DNA of 64,000 bases, taken from JACVRW01 sp963757815. Its GTDB lineage: Bacteria; Actinomycetota; Thermoleophilia; Solirubrobacterales; Thermoleophilaceae. The notes beneath the pieces were generated by a model. It did no database searches and had not been told where the DNA came from. It was given only the letters and a program-made list of their open reading frames with translations. Location: positions 186,001 through 250,000 of the forward strand of contig CAVWSN010000035.1 of NCBI GenBank assembly GCA_963757815.1, read 5' to 3'. Below are positions 42,945 to 52,240 of this stretch, in pieces. The translations under genes and the position numbers were made by a program. Numbering within the stretch: the first letter of the stretch is position 1; every line of letters begins with the position of its first letter.

Positions 42945-44552
42945 TCACGGCAGCAGCTTGCCGGGGTTCATCACCCCGGCCGGGTCCAGCCGCGCCTTCG
43001 CCGCCCGGAGCAGCTCCAGCCCGAGCTCGCCCACCTCGGCGCGCATCCAGGGCAGATGGTCGCGTCCCACCGCGTGGTGGTGGGTGATCGTGCCGCCGCC
43101 GGCCACGATCGCCTCGGAGGCTGCGCGCTTGGCGGTGCGCCACTGGCCGAGGGCGTCCTCGGCCTGGGCGGCGAGGAACGTGAAGTACAGCGAGGCGCCC
43201 GAGCGGTACACGTGCGAGACGTGACACAGGACGAGCGCACGCTCGCCCAGCGCCGCCCGCAGCGCTTCGCGCACCGCCCCATAGAGCGCCTGAACGTTGC
43301 TCCAATGGGTCGCCGTCTCGAGCGTCTCCACGAGCACGCCCCGCTCGAGCAGCTCGTCGCGCAGGTAGGGCCCGCCGTAGCGGCTTCGCAGCCAGGCCGC
43401 CCCCGGCTTGCGGCCGAGCGCCAGGCCGCCGCCTGCGCGCAGGAGCGACGACGCGTGCAGGCGCCGGCGCTCGACGTCCTCCTCGCCGCCCTCGAAGCCC
43501 ACGATCGCCAAGCAGCCACGGTCGTGGCGGGCCATGCGCAGGTAGCGCCGCAGGACGCGCTCGGTCCAGCTTCCACCGGGGGCGAGCGCCATCGACAGGT
43601 GCGTCTCCGCCTCGTCCGAGAGCCGCGCGACGTCGGGCGAGGCCCCGGCCTGCTCGAGCACGCGCAGCGCCTCACAGCCCTCGGCAAAGCTCCGGAACGA
43701 CCAGCCCTCGTAGCGGCGCAGCTCGGGGACCGGGCGGACACGCAGCGACGCCTCGCAGATCACCCCGAGCACGCCCTCGGAGCCCACGAGCAGCTCGCGC
43801 AGGTCGGGCCCCGCGGCGCTCGCCGGCTGGTCGCGGGCGTCGATCTCGCCTGCGGGGGCGATGAACCGGAGTCCCTCGACAAGCTCGTCGATCCGCCCGT
43901 AGCCGGTCGAGGCCTGGCCGGCGGAGCGGGTGGCCACCCAGCCGCCCACGGTCGAGTGCTCGAAAGACTGTGGGTAGTGGCCGAGCGTGAGTCCCTCGGC
44001 GGCGAGCCGCCGCTCCACCTCCGGGCCGAGCAGGCCGGCCTCGAGCCTGGCTGTCAGCGAGATGCCGTCGACGTTCAGCACACGATCGAGGCGGCCGAGA
44101 TCGAGCGACACGGCTCCCGCGAATCCGTCGGCAACCGGCTCCACGCCGCCCACGACGCTCGTGCCGCCCCCGAACGGGACGACCGCCACACGCGCATCCG
44201 CGCACGCCGGGAGCAGCACGGCCACCTGCTCCGCCGAGTCCGGGTACAGCACCAGATCCGGTGCGCTCGATGCGTCGCCCGAGCGCAGGCGCACGAGGTC
44301 GGGGTAGGAGCGCCCCAGGGCGTGCGTCACCCGCGCCTCGCGGTCGTCGCGGACCCGCTCGGCACCGAGCAGCCCGGCGAGCCGGTCGCGCAGGGCCGCA
44401 GGCAGCCGCGGGTCGGGAAGCCGCACCTCGTCCAGGTCCACCGGCCGGCGCTGCGCGCTGGGGTCGATGCCCAGCGCCGAGGCGAGCAGCGCCGTCGCGG
44501 CCTCGGGGATGGCCACGTCGTGGCCGTCCTCGCCCCACCCCCACCAGCGCAT
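42945..44552 (-). CDS. FAD-binding oxidase, alkyl-DHAP-synthase-like
   Basis: 535 aa, ATG 44552. Begins RWWGWGEDGHD, as alkylglycerone-phosphate synthases do. The PCMH FAD-binding domain contains VVPFGGGTSVVGGVEP and STVGGWVATRSAGQASTGYGRI; the C-terminal domain has the HHH cluster in GTITHHHAVGRDHLPWM and ends LDPAGVMNPGKLLP. Two roles are possible: ether-lipid synthesis or a D-lactate/glycolate-type oxidase. The AGPS-like ends favour the first, but no partner acyltransferase is near. The stop-side neighbour is convergent; the start overlaps the SRPBCC stop (ATGA). Confidence 0.85.
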   Translation of the reverse strand: MRWWGWGEDGHDVAIPEAATALLASALGIDPSAQRRPVDLDEVRLPDPRLPAALRDRLAGLLGAERVRDDREARVTHALGRSYPDLVRLRSGDASSAPDLVLYPDSAEQVAVLLPACADARVAVVPFGGGTSVVGGVEPVADGFAGAVSLDLGRLDRVLNVDGISLTARLEAGLLGPEVERRLAAEGLTLGHYPQSFEHSTVGGWVATRSAGQASTGYGRIDELVEGLRFIAPAGEIDARDQPASAAGPDLRELLVGSEGVLGVICEASLRVRPVPELRRYEGWSFRSFAEGCEALRVLEQAGASPDVARLSDEAETHLSMALAPGGSWTERVLRRYLRMARHDRGCLAIVGFEGGEEDVERRRLHASSLLRAGGGLALGRKPGAAWLRSRYGGPYLRDELLERGVLVETLETATHWSNVQALYGAVREALRAALGERALVLCHVSHVYRSGASLYFTFLAAQAEDALGQWRTAKRAASEAIVAGGGTITHHHAVGRDHLPWMRAEVGELGLELLRAAKARLDPAGVMNPGKLLP

Positions 44553-44998
44553 CAGGAGCCGTCCTCCGGGCCGAAGAGCGCCGCCAGGCCCTCGAGAGCG
44601 CCGCTCGCCTGCCTGGTTGCGGCCGCACGCAGCTGAAAGGGGCTGAAGCGCGCCCAGCCGCGCGGCCGCTGCGCGATCGTGATCCGCACGAGCGTGCTCC
44701 CATCGCGCGGCTCCAGGGATATCTCGGCGGTCGAGGACGCCAGGATCCGCTCGAAGGGGGACTCGTCGACCTCGTGACGCCACACAAGGCGCGCCGGCTC
44801 CTCTGACTCGACCAGTGTGTAGTCCGCCCGGACCGCCTTTCCCTTGGGCGATACGAACACCTTCGTCCACGCATCGCGCGAGACGTCCTCGACCCTTGAC
44901 ACCCCCGGCCACCAGGCCGGCAGCCGGGCCGGGTCGGTGACCGCCCGCCAGACATCCTGCGGCGGCGCCGGCAGGAGCCTCTCGCGGCGCACGATCAC
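44552..44998 (-). CDS. SRPBCC family protein
   Basis: 148 aa, GTG 44998. START-like fold: IVRRERLLPAPPQDVWRAVTDPARLPAWWPGVSRVEDV at the N-terminus, RLVWRHEVDESPFERI in the middle, and a C-terminal helix (QLRAAATRQASGALEGLAALFG). Similar proteins bind lipids or other hydrophobic molecules. It is placed between ftsR and the AGPS-like gene with a 3-bp gap and a 3-bp overlap, so all may be one transcript. Confidence 0.82.
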   Translation of the reverse strand: MIVRRERLLPAPPQDVWRAVTDPARLPAWWPGVSRVEDVSRDAWTKVFVSPKGKAVRADYTLVESEEPARLVWRHEVDESPFERILASSTAEISLEPRDGSTLVRITIAQRPRGWARFSPFQLRAAATRQASGALEGLAALFGPEDGS

Positions 44999-45001
44999 GC
45001 C

Positions 45002-45733
45002 TCAGCGGGCGAGCTTGCGGAGGTCGCGCACCAGCAGCAGATGCTTCAGGTGCGAGGCGATCGCCGCCAGGTTCTCGAGCGCCTCAACGGCCTCCTTGCG
45101 CCGCTCGGGATTCCGCGAACGCAGCGCCGGGGCGAGGATCTGCTCGAGTAGAGCCGCCTCCCTGTCCGCCGAGGTGCGGAACACGCGCAGGTTGCGGCCG
45201 CCGACGCCGAAGCGCTTGAGTTCGGTCACGGCGCGCACGATCTCGCGCTCGGTGTCGTCGTAGAGCGTCTCGCCCTCGTGGCGCTCACCCTTGATCACGC
45301 CGAAGTCCTCGAGCTCCTTGACGAGCGCGCGGTCGGCGCCGGTGTCGTCGAGGACCTCCTCGAGGCGGTAGAGGGAGCCGGGCCCCCGCAGCGCGAAGGT
45401 GGAGCGTCGCAGCGCGCGCGGATCGGGGCCGGCCGACTGCGCGACCTCGCTGTCCGCCCGGCCGGCCGCAAGCTCCTGGCGAATCACCCGCAGCGGCAGG
45501 AACTCGTCGCGCTGCAGGCGCAGGATCGTCCTCAGGCGGTCGACGTCCGCCGGCGCGTAGAGCCGGTAGCCGCCCGGCGTCCGGCGCGGCGCCAGCAGCT
45601 TCTGGTCCTCGAGATAGCGGATCTTCGAGATCGAGATGTCAGGGAACTCCCGCTCGAGCTGCTTGCAGACGGCGCCGATCGTGAGCGCCTTCTCCTTGCG
45701 AGGGGGCGCCTCACCTGTCACCTCCGTGCTCAA
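45002..45733 (-). CDS. ftsR: MerR-family regulator FtsR-like
   Basis: 243 aa. MerR winged helix at residues about 17-85: LTIGAVCKQLEREFPDISISKIRYLEDQKLLAPRRTPGGYRLYAPADVDRLRTILRLQRDEFLPLRVIRQEL. The rest is helical without cysteine sensor loops. In mycobacteria and corynebacteria the homologue (Rv1828 / FtsR) lies directly after garA/odhI and controls cell-division genes; the same adjacency is seen here with a 4-bp overlap. The symbol rests on this synteny and similarity. Confidence 0.85.
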   Translation of the reverse strand: MSTEVTGEAPPRKEKALTIGAVCKQLEREFPDISISKIRYLEDQKLLAPRRTPGGYRLYAPADVDRLRTILRLQRDEFLPLRVIRQELAAGRADSEVAQSAGPDPRALRRSTFALRGPGSLYRLEEVLDDTGADRALVKELEDFGVIKGERHEGETLYDDTEREIVRAVTELKRFGVGGRNLRVFRTSADREAALLEQILAPALRSRNPERRKEAVEALENLAAIASHLKHLLLVRDLRKLAR

Positions 45734-46209
45734 CGCTCGTCCAGGTAGGTCAGCTTGTACTTGCCGACCTGCAGCTCGTCGCCGTTCTGCAGCCGGTGCG
45801 ACTCGATCCTGCGCCTGTTCACGTAGGTGCCGTTGAGCGAGCCGAGGTCGTCGATATAGAGGCCGTCGCGCCGGCTCACGAGCAGTGCGTGGTTGCGCGA
45901 GACGGTCACGTCGTCGAGGAAGATCTCGGCCTCCGGGCTGCGCCCGATCGTCATGCGCTCGCCGGCGATGTTGAACGCCTCCCCCGCGCGTCCGCCACCG
46001 GCACGGATCACGAGCGTGGCGCCCTCGTGGGTCACCTCCTCAAGGTCCACGGCACGCAGCTCCCCGCTCTCGTCGATCTGGTAGACCTCGGTCGTGTCCC
46101 CGGATCCCGGCTCCTTGGCCTCTCCGAGGAACGCACCGCACTTCTGGCAGTAGTTGGCGCCCTCCGCGTTGACGAAGCCGCACTCGGGGCAATGCACGGC
46201 GCCCTCCAC
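45730..46209 (-). CDS. garA: Zinc-ribbon FHA protein, GarA/OdhI-like
   Basis: 159 aa. An N-terminal zinc ribbon (Cys7, Cys10, Cys21, Cys24) precedes a short segment DTTEVYQ (Thr39-Thr40) and an FHA domain with MTIGRSPEAEIFLDDVTVSRNHALLVSRRDGLYIDDLGSLNGTYVN. GarA/OdhI carry ETTS-V-F at the same place; its phosphorylation by PknG/PknB folds back on the FHA domain and releases 2-oxoglutarate-metabolism enzymes. The DTTE-V-Y segment suggests the same switch. The gene lies between rsiG-like and ftsR, matching the mycobacterial pgsA ... garA-ftsR neighbourhood. Confidence 0.82.
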   Translation of the reverse strand: MEGAVHCPECGFVNAEGANYCQKCGAFLGEAKEPGSGDTTEVYQIDESGELRAVDLEEVTHEGATLVIRAGGGRAGEAFNIAGERMTIGRSPEAEIFLDDVTVSRNHALLVSRRDGLYIDDLGSLNGTYVNRRRIESHRLQNGDELQVGKYKLTYLDER

Positions 46210-46491
46210 CTAGCCGGCTTCCGGGTCCGACGGGCCCTTGCCGGACAGGATGTCCGTGAGCTGCTGTACGTCCGCGCCGCTGATCTCCGACTCGCCCTCC
46301 TCGTGCTTCTTCCGCAGCCGGTTGACGAGCTCGGCTCGGAGGATGTCGATCCTGCCGTGAAGGATCCGCCGCCTGTAGGAAACCTCCTGCTCCTCCTCGG
46401 TGAGCTGCCGGATGAGGTCCTTCAGCTCCCCGTCGGTGAGGGCGCCAAGGTCCGGAAACGTGTCCAATGGGGTCCTTTCGGGTGAGAACAT
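46210..46491 (-). CDS. rsiG: RsiG-like c-di-GMP-binding anti-sigma candidate
   Basis: 93 aa, two-helix coiled-coil protein. RsiG of Streptomyces binds c-di-GMP through repeated E(x3)S(x2)R(x3)Q(x3)D motifs and then sequesters WhiG; Rubrobacter RsiG has a single motif and works as a homodimer. Here Glu34, Ser38, Arg41, His45 and Asp49 fit E(x3)S(x2)R(x3)H(x3)D exactly, with His for Gln. The C-terminal part (EEGESEISGADVQQLTDILSGKGP) is the second conserved block of these proteins. The sigma partner is not in the window. Confidence 0.72.
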   Translation of the reverse strand: MFSPERTPLDTFPDLGALTDGELKDLIRQLTEEEQEVSYRRRILHGRIDILRAELVNRLRKKHEEGESEISGADVQQLTDILSGKGPSDPEAG

Positions 46492-46506
46492 CGACCTTAC
46501 CAGTCC

Positions 46507-47133
46507 TCAAGTAGAGGTTGAGCCTTGGCGAAGGGCGCGCAGCCCATCTTGCAGATAGACGGCCGTGGCCGCAAGCGTCATCGCGAGGCCGATGTACAGC
46601 AGCACCTCGGGCACCCAGCTGTCCCAGACGAGCGCGAGCGCGAGCGCGCTCATCGTCGGCCAGACCGCCCAGCGGCCGAGCATGTTCACGCTCAGGTCGA
46701 TGCCCCTGCGCAGCGCGATCTGGGTCAGGAGCAGCATGAGCGCCTCGCGGGCCGCCAGCACGAGCAGCGCCCAGCGCGGCAGCAGCTCGAACTCCCATGC
46801 GACGATCGCGCCGGCGATCACGAGCAGGCGGTCGGTGAGCGGATCGAGCAGGGCTCCCAGACGGCTGTACTGGCCCGTGATGCGCGCGGCCATGCCGTCC
46901 AGGTAGTCGCTCCAGGCAATCACCGCAAAGAGCGCGAAAGCGAGTCCGTCGCGCCCGTCGTCGGACCCGAGCGCGACCACCAGGAACACCGGGATCAGCG
47001 CGATGCGGACAAAGCTGATCGCGTTGGGGATCGTCCATGGATGCAGAGCCTCGCCGCGACGCGTCTCGGGCGGGGGCCCGCCGGAGCGGTCCAGACCGAC
47101 CAGCCGGCGGAAGGTCAGGGCAGGCTTCGCCAA
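46507..47133 (-). CDS. pgsA: CDP-alcohol phosphatidyltransferase
   Basis: Integral membrane enzyme joining CDP-diacylglycerol to an alcohol phosphate, probably glycerol-3-phosphate. 208 aa from TTG 47133, which overlaps the end of proS by 19 bp. The signature D(x2)DG(x2)AR(x8)G(x3)D(x3)D is complete in SDYLDGMAARITGQYSRLGALLDPLTDR. About six hydrophobic helices. PgsA or phosphatidylinositol-phosphate synthase cannot be separated with certainty; the garA-region position corresponds to mycobacterial pgsA2. Confidence 0.88.
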   Translation of the reverse strand: MAKPALTFRRLVGLDRSGGPPPETRRGEALHPWTIPNAISFVRIALIPVFLVVALGSDDGRDGLAFALFAVIAWSDYLDGMAARITGQYSRLGALLDPLTDRLLVIAGAIVAWEFELLPRWALLVLAAREALMLLLTQIALRRGIDLSVNMLGRWAVWPTMSALALALVWDSWVPEVLLYIGLAMTLAATAVYLQDGLRALRQGSTST

Positions 47134-48813
47134 AGCTCGACAGCCGCCTCGGCAGCGCCCTCGAGGGGCAGCGAGCGGCGCTCCTGACCGCGGCGGATCT
47201 GGACCTCGACGTCGCCTGCCTCGACGCTCTTCTTGCCGATGGTCAGGCGCAGCGGGGCCCCCAGCAGCTCCGCGTCGGCGAACTTCTCGCCGGCGCTCAT
47301 GCCGCGGTCGTCGTAGAGCACGTCCACCCCCAGCGCGCGCAGCTCGTCGTAGAGGCGGTCGGCGATCTCGCGGGCCTCCTCCCCCTCCTTGCCGAGGGTC
47401 ACGATCTCGATGTCGAACGGAGCGACGCTCCGTGGCCACGAGATGCCGGCTCTCGTCGGCGAACTGCTCGATGGCCGCCGCCACGATCCGCGCCGGTCCG
47501 ATCCCGTATGAGCCCATCCAGATGAGCTGCTCCGTGCCCGCCTCGTCGAGATAGCGCGCGCCGAGCGGCTCCGAGTAGCGCGTGCCGAGCTTGAAGATGT
47601 TGCCCACCTCGATGGCGGGCTCGATCCGGATCATCCCGCCGTTGGGGCAGGTGTCACCCGGCTCGACGGTCCGGACATCCACCCATTCCGCCTCGAAGTC
47701 GCGGCCTGGCTCCACCCCTTTGAGGTGAACGTCCTGCTCGTTGGCGCCGGTCACGAGACCGTGGAGCCCCTCGAGCGCACGGTCGGCGAGCACCGGCACG
47801 CGCGCGCCCACCGGACCGATGAACCCGGGCTCGGTCCCAAACAGCTCCCTGACCTCGGCCTCCTCGGCGGGCCGGAAGGTCTCCCCCAGCGTGTTCCGCA
47901 GCTTGAACTCGTTGAGGCGGTGGTCGCCGCGCACCAGCACCAGCAGTGGCCCGCGCTCATCGGCGATGACGGGCAGGGCCTTGATGACCGCCCCGGCCGG
48001 CACCCCGAGCATGTCGGCCACCTCCTGAACCGTCGTGGCGCCCGGCGTCTCCACCCGCTCCGGGGCGTCCGACGGGGCCGGCAGCCCCTCGACCGGCTGC
48101 GGGATCGCGCTTGCAATCTCCACGTTGGCCGCGTAGCCGGCATCTGACAGCGCAACGTCGTTCTCTCCCGCGGCGCAGGGGGCCATGTACTCGTGGGCGC
48201 CGTGGCCCCCCATCATCCCGACATCGGACTCGACCCGGTACCACTCGAGCCCGACCCGGTCGAAGATCTGGTCGTAGGCGCGGATGAAGAGCCCATAGGA
48301 CTCGTCGAGGCCGGCGGCGTCCCGGTCGAAGGAATAGGCGTCCTTCATGATGAACTCGCGCGTGCGGAGCACCCCTGCCCGCGGGCGTGCCTCGTCGCGC
48401 TCCTTTGTCTGGAAGTGGTACAGGAGCTTCGGGAGATCCCGGTAGGAGCGCACCTCGCGGGAGATGTGGAAAGTGAGGTTCTCCTCGTGCGTCAGTGCGA
48501 GCACGAGCTCAGCGCCGCGCCGGTCCTGGAGCTTGAAGAGCTCGTCGATGTCGTAGCGGCCGCTCTTCTTCCACAGCTCCGCCGGCTGCAGGACCGGCAT
48601 GAGCATCTCCGCGCATCCGATCGCGTCGAGCTCCTCGCGGATGATCTGCTCGGCCTTGCGGTGAGCGCGCCAGCCGGCGGGCAGCCAGGTCCACATTCCG
48701 GCCCCCAGCTGACGGGCGAGCCCGGCGCGCACGAGCAGGCGATGCGAGACGGCCTCGGCGTCCGCAGGCGCCTCTTTGAGTGTCGGCAGGAAGTAGCGGG
48801 AAAGGCGGGTCAC
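47115..48813 (-). CDS. proS: Prolyl-tRNA synthetase, one frameshift
   Basis: Class II aminoacyl-tRNA synthetase of the bacterial type. GTG 48813; catalytic core RLSRYFLPTLKEAPADAEAVSHRLLVRAGLARQLGAGMWTWLPAG, motif 2 YHFQTKERDEARPRAG, an editing-type insertion (AGAVIKALPVIADERGPLLVLVRGDHRLNEFKLRN), motif 3 MGSYGIGPARIVAAAIEQ, then the anticodon-binding domain. At about 47447-47451 one extra base changes the frame; the neighbouring frame continues PFDIEIVTLGKEGEEAREIADRLYDEL to the stop at 47115. As the enzyme is essential, this indel is most probably a sequence error. Confidence 0.92.
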
Positions 48814-48927
48814 GGGTGCGCCAATATATCCCCGCCGCCTGGCGTCTCCAGCCCGATCGCGCTATAACGAGCGGTCGCCCCTCGGCAACCGCCGCTCCGG
48901 CCAGGGGACAGAGTGAGAGGAGACCTC

Positions 48928-50855
48928 ATGCGAAGGCTCATCCTGTTCCTCGTTGCGGCCGCGCTACTGGCGCTCGCCGGCCCGGTCTCGGCCAAGCCTC
49001 CGGGGGGTGCCGCCGTGACCGACGCGCCGTCAGCGGATCCCGTGTCGCCTCTGCTCGAAGCCGGCGGCTACTCGCACGTCGATCGCTACAGCGGTCGGGA
49101 CGGGGTCGGGCGGGCGCAGCGACGACGACGATCGCGTCCGGCTCGTGGGATCCCTCCGGCTCGATCCGTTCAATCTCGCCGCCCACGGCGACGTGGCGGG
49201 GTACAAGAAGCTGGCCTTCATCGGGAAATGGCGCGAGGAGTGCCCCGGCACGGGCGTCGACATCATCGACATCTCGCGGCCGAGCAGACCCGTGAAGATC
49301 GCCGACACCAGGGACTACGCCGACACGTCGATGGAGGACATGCAGGCGATCCGCATCGGGCGGCGCGACATCCTCGCGATCGGCCTCCAGGACTGCGGCA
49401 ACAGCGCGACCGCGGGGACCGTCGGCCTCGAGCTCTACGACATCACGAATCCGCGCAACCCGCAGTTCCTGTCCATCTTCAACGGCGAGGACATTCCCGG
49501 CCTGATGGCCGACCACGGCCACGTCCACGAGTTCGATCTCGTCAAGCGGCGCGACGGGCGCGTGCTGGCGGCACTGGCCTCGCCCGACTCGGAGGCGATC
49601 ACCTCCGACGACCAAGGCCTGAACGGAATCGGGGACCTGCTGATCGTGGATATCACCGAACCCCGAGCGAACCGACGCTCGTGGGCGAGTACGGCGTGCT
49701 GGACGATCCGATGTTCGGGGTGCCGTTCTACCTCGGCGTGCTGCAGGGAGGCGACGCCCGCACGCTCGACCACAGCGCCCGCTTCAACGAGAGAGGCACG
49801 CGGCTCTACCTGTCCTACTGGGACGCCGGGGTGATCATCCTCGACGTCCGCGACCCGGCGAATCCCTTCGTTCTCGGCCGGACCTCGTACGAGCAGGGCG
49901 AGGAGGGGAACGCCCACTCGATCGACACGGCCCGAGACGAGGAGATCCTGATCCAGGCGGACGAGGACTTCAGCCCCTTCGAGTTCCAGTTCACGAGCAA
50001 CGCGTTCGATGGGCAGCGGCTCGCGGTCGAGGCCCAAGGCACGCCGCCGATCGTGGAGCAGCCGGGTCGCGCGATGGCCGGTGACGTCGTGCACGTCGGG
50101 CGCGGCTGTCCCGCCGATCCGCGGCCGGTCCGCCGCCGACGGCACCGGTCTCGCGGTCGCCGACCCGTACCTCGCCGACCCGGCCGGCAAGATCGCCCTG
50201 ATCGAGCGCGGCCTCTGCCGCTTCGACAACAAGATCGCGCGGGCGCAGCAGGCGGGCGCCATCGGCGTGATCGTCTACAACCAGGCGGGCGGAGCGAACG
50301 GCGACGAGACCCTCGCTCCTGATGGGCGTCGACAACCCGGTCGTCGACGGCCCGCCCGGGATCGCAGGCACGGCGATCAACATCCCGGCGGTGTTCGTGC
50401 AGCGCAGCACGGGGCTGCTGCTGCGTGACGGCGCGGCTCCCGTCACGGCGCGGGCGGCGGCCGTGTTCAACGGCTGGGGCTACCTGCGCTTCTTCGACAT
50501 CTCGGATCCGGCCAACCCGGTCCAGCTGAGCACATTCGCGACGCCGAACACGAACAACGAGGACGTCGCGCTGGAAGGGACCTGGAGCGTCCACAATCCG
50601 GAGCTGCTCCGCGAGGAGGACGACGACGAGTCGAACACCCTCTACGTGTCCTGGTACAACGACGGCGTCCGGGTGCTGAACATCAGACGTCCGTCCCGGC
50701 CGCGCGAGATCGCGTCCTGGACCGGCCAGGGGGCTCCTGCGGGCGCTCCGCCGGTCAACATCTGGAGCGTCGTGCCGCACCGCGGCGTGCTGCTGGCGAG
50801 CGACCGCGACTTCGGCCTGTACGTCCTCAAGCACAACCGAGACGACGACGACTAG
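48928..50855 (+). pseudogene. Secreted LVIVD-repeat protein with PA domain, four frameshifts
   Basis: ATG 48928 with GAGAGGAG upstream gives a signal peptide (RRLILFLVAAALLALAGPVSA). The coding trace then moves through four frame changes, near 49110, 49665, 50105 and 50325. Read together it gives beta-propeller-like LVIVD repeats (GVDIIDISRPSRPVKIADT, GLELYDITNPRNPQFLSIF, GVIILDVRDPANPFVLGRT, YLRFFDISDPANPVQL) and a protease-associated domain (KIALIERGLCRFDNKIARAQQAGAIGVIVYN). With repaired frames it is about 640 aa. Function unknown; such proteins are surface or secreted. Confidence 0.75.
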
Positions 50856-50876
50856 CAGCGCGAGGACTTAGGAGGC

Positions 50877-50903
50877 GAGGGCCCGGCGCCCAGCCGGGTC
50901 CTC
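50877..50903. terminator. Hairpin between convergent genes
   Basis: An 11-bp stem (one G-U pair) with a 5-nt loop: GAGGGCCCGGC at 50877-50887 and GCCGGGTCCTC at 50893-50903. It lies between the stops of the LVIVD gene and ispG. No clear U tract on either strand, so termination strength is uncertain. Confidence 0.5.
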
Positions 50904-50906
50904 GGC

Positions 50907-52202
50907 CTACGCGCGGGTAAAACGGCGCCCTGCGGTCGGCGAGGCTTCCTCGTCGAGCGTGATCCGCTTGGCCTTGGGGGCGCCCGCCATGGGCAGCGAT
51001 TCACCGTTCGCGAGCATGTCCTCGTTCGCAGCGGCCGCCTCCATCGCGGCGATCCGCTCGGGGGTGAGCTCGCCGGCGTTCTCCTCCTCGATCTTCGACA
51101 GCCACTCCGCCCCCTCGGCGGCCTTCTGCGCGTCGACCAGGACCGCGCCGCGGTCGATCGACTTGTCGATCTCGGCGAACAGGGCGTCCACGAGCTCGGC
51201 CTGCGGCACCTTCCGCAGCGGCTTGCCGTGGGCGAAGATCAGGCCCTCGTTCTTGGCGCCGGTGATGCCGAAGTCGGCCGCCGAGGCCTCGCCGATCCCG
51301 TTGACCGCGCAGCCCAGCACCGCGACCTCGATCGGGTCGTCGTAGGCGCGCAGGCGCTCCTCGATCTCGGCCACGACGGTGTCCATGTCGAACTGGAGCC
51401 GCCCGCAGGTCGGGCAGGCGATCAGGACGGGGCCACGCTCGCGCAGCTTGAGCGCCTTGAGGATCTCCCAGGCGACCTTGACCTCCTCCTCGGCGTGGAA
51501 GGTGGAGAGCGAGATGCGGATCGTGTCCCCGATCCCGTCGGCCAGCAGCGTCCCGAGGCCGACGGCGGACTTCAGCGAGCCCGACCACTTGGTGCCCGCC
51601 TCGGTGATGCCGAGGTGGAGCGGGTTGTCGATCTTCTCCGAGAGCAGGCGGTTCGAGGCGATCGTGTTGGGCACGTTGGTCGACTTGATCGACACCTTGA
51701 AGTCCTGGAAGCCGAGCCGGTCCATCAGCTCCACGTGCTCCAGCGCGGCGGCCACGAGCGCCTCGACGGCGTTCTCGCGCTCCAGCTCGTGGAGGTGCTT
51801 CGGCAGCGAGCCCGAATTGACGCCGATGCGCATCGGCACTCCCGCCGCGCGGGCCTTCTCGACAACCTCGCCGGCCTTCTCGAAGCCGCCGATGTTGCCG
51901 GGGTTGATCCGGATGCAGTGGGCGCCCGCGTCGATCGCCTTGAGAGCCAGCGTGTGGTTGAAATGGATGTCGGCGATCACGGGGATCGGCGACTCCTTGA
52001 CGATCCGGGCGAGCGCGCGGACGTCGTCATCGCGCGGAACCGCGCAGCGGACGAGGTCGCCGCCTGCCTCGGCGATCGCATGGATCTGCTTCATCGTGGC
52101 GTCGAAGTCGGCGGTCTCGGTCTTCGTCATCGACTGGACCGCCACAGGGGCGCCGCCGCCGATCTTCACGCCGCCGACATCTATCTGGCGCTTGGAGGCC
52201 AT
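50907..52202 (-). CDS. ispG: 4-hydroxy-3-methylbut-2-enyl diphosphate synthase
   Basis: Iron-sulfur enzyme of the MEP isoprenoid pathway. 431 aa, ATG 52202. N-terminal TIM barrel with PVAVQSMTKTETADF and PVIADIHFNHTLALKAID; GVNSGSLPK; the cluster cysteines are in LIACPTCGRLQFD and VAVLGCAVNGIGEA. The C-terminus has an extra ~55 residues rich in Glu and Ala (KIEEENAGELTPERIAAMEAAAANEDML). dxr, from the same pathway, is 3.3 kb upstream on the same strand. The 5' side borders RNA element copy B. Confidence 0.96.
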   Translation of the reverse strand: MASKRQIDVGGVKIGGGAPVAVQSMTKTETADFDATMKQIHAIAEAGGDLVRCAVPRDDDVRALARIVKESPIPVIADIHFNHTLALKAIDAGAHCIRINPGNIGGFEKAGEVVEKARAAGVPMRIGVNSGSLPKHLHELERENAVEALVAAALEHVELMDRLGFQDFKVSIKSTNVPNTIASNRLLSEKIDNPLHLGITEAGTKWSGSLKSAVGLGTLLADGIGDTIRISLSTFHAEEEVKVAWEILKALKLRERGPVLIACPTCGRLQFDMDTVVAEIEERLRAYDDPIEVAVLGCAVNGIGEASAADFGITGAKNEGLIFAHGKPLRKVPQAELVDALFAEIDKSIDRGAVLVDAQKAAEGAEWLSKIEEENAGELTPERIAAMEAAAANEDMLANGESLPMAGAPKAKRITLDEEASPTAGRRFTRA

Positions 52203-52240
52203 CTGCGGCCTCGAAGCCTAGCTACGCGCGTTGCCTTCCC

